In this document: in pieces, positions 58,065 to 64,000 of the stretch
Layout of the letters: the number at the start of each line of letters is the position of its first letter
Numbering within the stretch: the stretch's first letter is position 1
Origin: Gaeumannomyces sp. JS-464
Lineage: Eukaryota > Ascomycota > Sordariomycetes > Magnaporthales > Magnaporthaceae
Reading direction: 5' to 3'
DNA: 64,000 bases
Assembly: GCA_002197995.1 (NCBI GenBank)
Contig: NGZR01000001.1
Span: 11,117,501-11,181,500, forward strand
Position numbers and translations under genes: made by a program
Notes under the pieces: model-generated
The model's database searches: none
Seen by the model: only the letters and a program-made list of their open reading frames with translations
What the model was told of the DNA's origin: nothing

Positions 58065-59277
58065 GGCGGCGGCGAGCCTGGAGAAGGGCTAGGAGAAAAG
58101 ATGGCTGAAGCTGTGGCCTGTCGTCGTAGCACGCAGGGAGGGAGTTGCCTCCTGGGTAGGCAGACTCCTGGCGAAGACGTTCTCTGACGATGTCGATTCC
58201 CGTTTGTCCCTCCACCTTTGCCGTCCTCAAAAGTTATCAAGCCGGGCAGGGATGAGATTATGATGGTGAATCAGTGGGCAAATCAGAGGCTGTTTGCGCG
58301 GACGGGCGTTCGCGGCTTGACGCGCCAGACAAAACAAAGAAAGTGCAGCAGCAGAAGCAGCAGCGCAGCGGCAGGATGTTCTATCAATATCCAACTGCTA
58401 AAAGCCCCTTCCCTTCTCACTCCTTTTTTCCACGTTCGCGTATTTTCTCTTATTCTTTCTTTGCGCTCTCTTTCTTGCGCGAGAGTTCTCGCAGACGTTT
58501 TGTCTCGCCTTCTCCTTTGCCCTGCCTCGATACGGGGTTGTCCCTCCTCTGGAAACCGTGTCTGGTGGGCGGGAGTGGGCAAAAAGAGGCCCAGGACGAT
58601 AGAGTGCGCCGCCCTGCCGTAAATCGGAGATCAAACAAAGAACGCCAGCAGGCCCAATCACAACCACGCAACGAACTGCCGAGAGTCAAAGACCGCCGGG
58701 CGCGCGAGGAGACGAAAAGATTGGAACAAGGTCGATCCACGTCGTCTGCTCCTCTAGATGTTTGCGAACGGAGCGGAGGCGGTTAAACAACCGTTCGGGC
58801 GCTGCCGTCGGGATCGAAGGTCGAGAAAGCGCGTAACGGGAAAACGAAATCGATCGTCGTCACAGACGTCGCAACAGCAGAAAATTATACCTAGTAAATC
58901 TCAAAGAAGCCCGCGAGGATGAAAGGATGGTGTGATCCGATGGCTCAGGGAGCGAGACGTGTCGTCTGGGCTGTCGATGACTGCAGTTTCAAGGGCGAGC
59001 AAAAAAAGAAGTCGTCAGACACGCGCGAGGTGGGTAAAAGAGTGGCTCTGCTGGTAGCTCCGGCTCGGAAGGCGACCCGTGGCGGTGGCAAGAATGGTGG
59101 CTGGAGCATTGGCTTTGGCTTGCATGCGGCAGCATTAGCCACTCGGGTCACGTGGTTTCTCAAGGAGCGAGCTTGGACAGGAAATATTAGAATTGTGTTT
59201 ACTAAGCATTTTCTTCTACGAAACTGGTAAAAGAACGAAAACGAGAAAAGGAATCGCACCAGATCATCTCAGAATTG
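58065..59277. other. PCF11 promoter side and spacer
   Basis: Upstream region of PCF11, about 1.2 kb, to the tRNA gene. No protein gene recognised; overlapping open frames at 58218-58786 have no domain features. Confidence 0.55.
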
Positions 59278-59349
59278 CTCTCTCGCCGGGAATTGAACCC
59301 GGGTCTCGAGCGTGACAAGCTCGCATACTGACCACTATACTACGAAAGA
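59278..59349 (-). tRNA. tRNA-Asp (GTC)
   Basis: Read on the minus strand. The acceptor stem tctttcg pairs with cgagaga (one G-T pair), followed by discriminator G. The anticodon stem-loop is cgagc-ttgtcac-gctcg with anticodon gtc. The T arm is cccgg-gttcaatt-cccgg, with the invariant ttcaat. The D arm (tatagtggtcagtat) is normal. No intron. It lies between PCF11 and the DUF7598-like gene. Confidence 0.93.
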
Positions 59350-60012
59350 TGTGAAATGATTGGTGAATTCGTGAGGACCGAGTCGTCAAGACAATCTTAT
59401 GACACATACGGTGTCCCACACTGATGGTGTTTCTCCCTTCCAGTCTTCCGCAGGCTTTACCTACCTACCTACCTAGGGACATGACGAACGAGTCAATTTC
59501 AAGACTAACACAACAGCCATCCTTCCACCTAGTACTCTTCGGATTCGCAGTAGCATCATCTATCACGGTCACGACGGCAAGGCACAGCTGTTTGCACGGA
59601 TTGCTTCCGGAAGATTAATTCCCATTAATAAAACAAAAACTATGTGTCTGCAAAAGACTGGTATATGTCTAGTCCGAGACGACACCTGGTAGGAAAAGCA
59701 GAGTCGCATCTGCAAGCAAAAGAGATCCATGGGAAGAAATATGTCAATGATGAGATGAGAGATCCCTCGGGGTATTTTATGCAAGCTGCATCCTAAACGA
59801 TTAGACACCCACGACAAAGGAGACAAAAGACCCCGTTCTTGAACGCCATAAACACCGGATTCCAGAAACGAGAGATGACAGTTCATAGGCTAACGCCAAA
59901 GGAGATGTGTGGCACCCTAGGTGCCACATGAGTCTTTCCCAGTCGACGTGAGGGAAATGGAGATGTAGATATGGCATTTGGCGAGCGGCTCTGACTGCTC
60001 GACAGCGGCCGC
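59350..60012. other. Intergenic
   Basis: Spacer with a run of four taccta-type words at 59457-59479. No gene recognised. Confidence 0.55.
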
Positions 60013-61569
60013 TCAGATCCGACCGCCCGGCAGGTTGTCGTAGGGTCCCGAGGGCATGGTGGTGGTCGGCGGCAGCGGCGGGGGCTGAGAAAACTGGCTG
60101 AGGCGCGACGAGGTGCTGTACCGGGTGAAGCGGTGGCCATCGCCCGAGTCGTTGCGCTGGTGGCCGTTCAGGCCGTCGTCGAAGTCGGTACGACGGTAGA
60201 GAGGGTGAATGCTGGTCGCGGGCGGCTTGAGGCCGATGTCATCCTCGTTGTCGTAGGCGCTGCGGCCGCCGTCACGCGAGGCCGGGTGCGCCTGGGCGTC
60301 GTACCCGCCGTTGCCGTTGCCGTTGCCGCCGCTCGGCTTCTTTGTGAAGACCTGCGTCAGCCTCTTGGCCTTCTGTGCCCAGCCGCCCGGCTGCTGGTTG
60401 TGGACCAAGTCCTTCTCGTGGCGCCCGCTGTAGCCGCTGATGGAGCTCCCGTGGTGCGTTGACGCCGTGTAGAAGTTCTCGTCGTTGCCCTTGGCGAGCA
60501 GGCCGTTCTCGCGGACCATGCGCGCCGAAACACCGGTCTGGCGGTCCTCGAAGAGGAAGGTGGCAACAATATTGACGAAGCCAAATATGATGCTGAGGAT
60601 GCCGGCAGCCAGGATGGTGCGCCAGAGCGCCATGCCGATGATGTCGGCGTAGTAGGCTGGCTTTTCCAGGTCGGCGAGCGTGAAGCAGCCCATGGCAACC
60701 TGGAGACCACCGAGGACGAGGAAGCCGGCATCATCACTGAAGACGGGCCACCGTTGGGCGATGAAACTCGCCGGCCAGCCCAGCTCGGTCATGAAGAGGA
60801 GGACGGTCAAGGAGAAAATGAAGAGGTGCGACGCGAAGTCGAAGAAATGGAACTGGCCTGACAAGCCCGACGTAACAATCATGATCCAGTGAGCGGCGGC
60901 CACAAGGATCAATGCGCAGACATTGAAGAGCCTTTCGATGTTGAGAATGATCACCCCGTGTCCCTGGATGGCCTTCTTGCTGACAGCCATCTTGGACAAG
61001 TACCGTGATTTGAATGTGGCTTTGTGAGCAAGGCACCACTCGTTAGTGAACTTCTTTGGGAAATTCGGTCGTTGCAGCTGGCCAGCTGTGATCGTCTGGT
61101 CAGATGCGCCCGCCTGATCAGATGTGCTCGTCTGGTTGGTCTCCGACTTGGCGGGGGCTCGAGCGGTATTCGGCTGGAACCACGCGGCACACCGTTGGCG
61201 AAGTCTCTTCTTGCGCGACTCCTCTCGGGGAGCGTCGGAAGCAGGACGGGCCGGGCACACCGGTACCGGGAGATCAGGATTGGTAACTGGCTCGTCGTCA
61301 AAGTCCTCGAGGAATCGAAACTTGCTGACAGGTCTCTGTGGCTTGAACGAAACTGATGTCTCTGACTTGGCCGAGACAGCTCTCTCTGGCTGGGGCGATC
61401 CGGATACCTCTGGCTGCGATGATGATCTATCTGGCGTCGGGAATGAAGCCGGCAGGCCACTCTCAGCGTTCTTGGCCCGGTGCTCTTTGCGTCTGGCCGC
61501 GTACTCGGCGGGGGCGGGCTCGCTCCTGCACTGGGAAGGGAGCCTCTGCATTTCGATACCGTCAGACAT
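60013..61569 (-). CDS. DUF7598-like four-helix membrane protein with long N-terminus
   Basis: A single open frame of 518 codons. From about residue 195 (MAVSKKAIQGHGVIILNI) there are four membrane segments: LFNVCALILVAAAHWIMIV, LFIFSLTVLLFMTELGW, AGFLVLGGLQVAMGCFTLA and RTILAAGILSIIFGFVNIVA, the pattern of a fungal membrane family of unknown function (DUF7598-type). A cytosolic tail rich in Gly, Ser and Pro follows to the end. The first ~190 residues are hydrophilic, Ser/Pro/Arg/Lys-rich and not typical of the family, whose members usually begin near the first helix. The ATG at about residue 195 has a good context (ccaag ATG g), so the true start may be there; no stop codon argues against the longer form. 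I give the full frame. Function is not known. Confidence 0.7.
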   Translation of the reverse strand: MSDGIEMQRLPSQCRSEPAPAEYAARRKEHRAKNAESGLPASFPTPDRSSSQPEVSGSPQPERAVSAKSETSVSFKPQRPVSKFRFLEDFDDEPVTNPDLPVPVCPARPASDAPREESRKKRLRQRCAAWFQPNTARAPAKSETNQTSTSDQAGASDQTITAGQLQRPNFPKKFTNEWCLAHKATFKSRYLSKMAVSKKAIQGHGVIILNIERLFNVCALILVAAAHWIMIVTSGLSGQFHFFDFASHLFIFSLTVLLFMTELGWPASFIAQRWPVFSDDAGFLVLGGLQVAMGCFTLADLEKPAYYADIIGMALWRTILAAGILSIIFGFVNIVATFLFEDRQTGVSARMVRENGLLAKGNDENFYTASTHHGSSISGYSGRHEKDLVHNQQPGGWAQKAKRLTQVFTKKPSGGNGNGNGGYDAQAHPASRDGGRSAYDNEDDIGLKPPATSIHPLYRRTDFDDGLNGHQRNDSGDGHRFTRYSTSSRLSQFSQPPPLPPTTTMPSGPYDNLPGGRI

Positions 61570-63978
61570 GATTGCGACTCTCCACCAAAGACTCGGTCGG
61601 GTTCCTAAGCAAACTTACCGATTTGAGATTACGAAAAAGTTTGTTGAACTGCCAGCAGTAGTCTTGGTAGTGTCGCTCGGAAAGCGGATGCTTGAGTGAA
61701 GGGAGGGAGCGGAAGACGTCTCCGTTGGGAGGGTGACGGGGGAAATCAGGAAGGATTTGGACAGATGGTCAAGGAGAGACGGAAATTTATGTTGCTGTTC
61801 GTCAGTAGCGCCAGGCTCGCAAGAAGAACTTGTTTTCGGGTGTCTATGAGTTGGGTGGACTGGGACAAAGGAAATGATTCAAAAAGAACAAAGGAACTGT
61901 CTTATTATTGTTGGCGGCGCTCAATGGAGCCAGAATAAGGGTAACAGAGCTGGTCACAGAAGGACGGGAAGGGCCCGCTTATCAATGGGATGAGGCGGTC
62001 ATAACAGCAGGGCCCTATTGAGCCATTCTGCTCTTCCAAGTTGTGTGTGTGGCGAGCGGTATTGAAACATCCCTGAATAGAAACAAAACAGCCGCGAGCC
62101 CTACCAGGAAGCATGGGCCGACCCTTTGTTTCCCCACCAAAACGTGTGGTGTCCCTGGGGGAAGAACGGAGCAACGTCGATCTCTTGCTGCCCGGCCAGG
62201 TATGCGTGTGGTGTGGCCTGTTTCGCCCAGGGCCAGAAAAGGCGCGAAGGCGCTGGGAGCCAATCGACTAGCCCGCGCGCGCCCTTCGCGCTTGGGGGAC
62301 GAACGCTACCCGCGAGCAGACCGGGGCCTGGGATGAAACGAGAGAGCCGACAGCGGCGTGGTTCCAAAAATGAGAATCCTCCCGCCAGGGACCAAGAGCC
62401 CCGTCCTGCTGGTTGGCGCCTGTGTTCCCCCGGGTGAGGGCCGGGGAGGGGAGGGGAGGACAAGGCTTGGGAGAGGAGCACACGCGAGGCAAGCAGGTAC
62501 CCGCAACAGCCGTAGGGTAGCAGTCACCGCGCGCCATCAGGCACAGAAGGTCTGGCGCCGAGACGCCTTTGACACCGGGAGCGCAGGCCATACCACCGCC
62601 GAAAAGCAAGGCCGCATGCCGTATAATCGTCCAAGGACCAGTCCAGGGGACCCAAGACGCACGTCCAGCGCATAAGCAAGGGCCGGCAGTGGGCAAGCGG
62701 TGGGTCGGGGATCGCCGGCTTCGTCCAATGAATCCTTGAAGCAAGTCATTGTGCGAGGGGCAGCGTGGGGAAGCACTGGAAGGGTGAAGGCGAGGAACAA
62801 TGCCATGAATTTCAAACGCCGCCATTGACGAGCGTTCGATTGGATGGCGCCTTCCCAGAGCCCGTTTCAGGCGAATTTAGCCCCCGCCTTTGCGCTAAGA
62901 GGCCACTGGCTCAGAAGGCCCGCGCCCCACTAAACCGCTGGGTGCCCGTCCCGCGCTTCGAGGCGGCTTGGCTAGGGCGTCAGTGCCAAATCGATCCAAT
63001 GTCTCTGCTTGACTGGATGGGACGAACCGCTGCTCAAAAAGCCGTCATGGCTGTTGCTTAGACGAAGAAGGTTTTAAGGACTGGTGATGACTGGTATGGC
63101 ATGAGTGTATGCTATGGTTTGCGAGTTCATTTGGACTGCCCTGTTGTCTGTGTGCTGCCTCAGCTACTGCAGCTGGTCAAATCTACACCAAAGGGTCCAA
63201 GCCGCATGATTTTGGAAGTGTCAACACCAGCTTTCAAAACGGCCGACGCCCGCCAAATTCACGTGGTAATTTGACAAATACTCTAGCTCTGAGACCGTGG
63301 TGAAATTGGCTGCAGTTGCATCGAGATTCCTTGGGGATATCCCGGATGGCGAAAATTAAGGTTGGCGATGTTACTTTTCCGAGGCCCCTTTCTTCTCACG
63401 TATCTCTTCTTTCCTCGCGACGAGGCCGATGGGGCGCAAAAGCGACCTTTATATCAAAATAAACGCCCCAATGATAACGACCCTGCCTCGAACCGCCAAC
63501 CTAGGTGAAGAAAATGAGCGGGCCAAGAACTGGAAGGCTGTGCGACATTCGCAACTCTGCGCGCGCTTATCGAATGCGCGCGCGGCAGCGGCTGTACGGC
63601 TGAGCTGGAGGGCCCCACCCTGGTAAGCTTTTGGCGCGCGATCGATTCCGAATTCCGTCAGTGCAGCCGCCGCGGGGGCCCAGAACCGCGTGGAATCAGG
63701 CACAGCCACGATTCCCACCTGACCTGAGAGGCCGCCTCTTCTCAGCCAACCATTAAATTCGAGACGGGCCTTCTGGGGCCTCACTCTTTGCTCCCTTTCT
63801 CTCTTTTCCCCGTCCTACAGGCGCACACGACACACGCCCCAATCTTTGCAACCGCTCAACACTCGCTGCGAGAATCCGACAAGCGCCCAGTCCTTTTTTT
63901 TGGGTCTTTTTTTGTGGCGTCTTGTTTTTTTTTCCTTGCTTCCTCTCCACTTAAAAAATAATCAAAGAGACCGACATC
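61570..63978. other. Divergent intergenic region
   Basis: 2.4 kb between the divergent DUF7598-like and SERF-like genes; it should carry both promoters. The final ~180 bases are CT-rich with T runs (63893-63932), like the leader of a highly expressed fungal gene. No other gene recognised. Confidence 0.55.
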
Positions 63979-64000
63979 ATGGCTCGGGGAAACCAGAGGG
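63979..64000 (+). CDS. Start of a SERF/4F5-like small basic protein (cut by window end)
   Basis: The ATG at 63979 opens MARGNQR before the window ends. That start is characteristic of the SERF/4F5 family (small EDRK-rich factors, ~60-80 residues, basic, linked in animals to amyloid aggregation). Upstream CT-rich leader supports a real start. Seven codons are little evidence; other proteins could share this opening. Confidence 0.5.

Overview
The window is nuclear DNA of a filamentous ascomycete (Pezizomycotina, most likely a sordariomycete). The case rests on compact genes split by 60-150 base introns with GT..AG ends and CTAAC/CTGAC-like branch sites, moderately high GC, CT-rich leaders, and a set of fungal genes that includes velvet VeA, a Pho80/PREG-like cyclin, a fungal saccharopine reductase and a large disordered CHY/RING ubiquitin ligase. 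I cannot fix genus or species from sequence alone. No transposon ORF, CRISPR array, rRNA or bacterial-type operon is visible. One tRNA (Asp-GTC) is present.

Layout. 2.5-7.5 kb, plus strand: PITH-domain protein, YCII-like protein, saccharopine reductase. 7.8-11.5 kb, minus: RRN6-like RNA polymerase I initiation factor, convergent with the reductase. 12.1-14.0 kb, plus: kinetochore SPC25 and gamma-tubulin-complex adaptor MZT1, two spindle genes side by side. 14.9-23.1 kb, minus: CHY/RING E3 ligase, histone chaperone CHZ1, EMC subunit 10, Pho80-like cyclin. 25.7-29.1 kb, plus: ARMC8/GID5-type armadillo protein. 29.1-37.3 kb: a gene-free stretch of 8.2 kb ahead of veA. 37.3-42.7 kb, plus: veA and a CorA-like transporter. 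42.7-51 kb is an accessory-looking stretch: degenerate telomere-like repeats, a 12-base minisatellite, a 33-base C tract, a CmcJ-like oxidoreductase, an amidase and a decayed aspartic protease. 51.8-61.6 kb: a disordered hypothetical protein, PCF11, tRNA-Asp and a DUF7598-like membrane protein. The window ends on the first seven codons of a SERF/4F5-like gene.

The dominant unusual signal is a scatter of one-base frame breaks: at least 18, many in short homopolymers, inside eight conserved genes, several of them normally essential (SPC25, PCF11, RRN6). Restoring each break brings the exon phases back into register. Neighbouring genes (MZT1, CHZ1, EMC10, cyclin, E3 ligase, CorA-like, PITH, DUF7598) are unbroken. 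Residual sequencing error is the most economical reading, so coding spans below are given as gene extents with the breaks named. I found no convincing new multi-gene system; the best candidates for a closer look are the accessory stretch at 42.7-51 kb, the two GC-AG introns, the 16-base exon of CHZ1 and the hairpin element near 1 kb.
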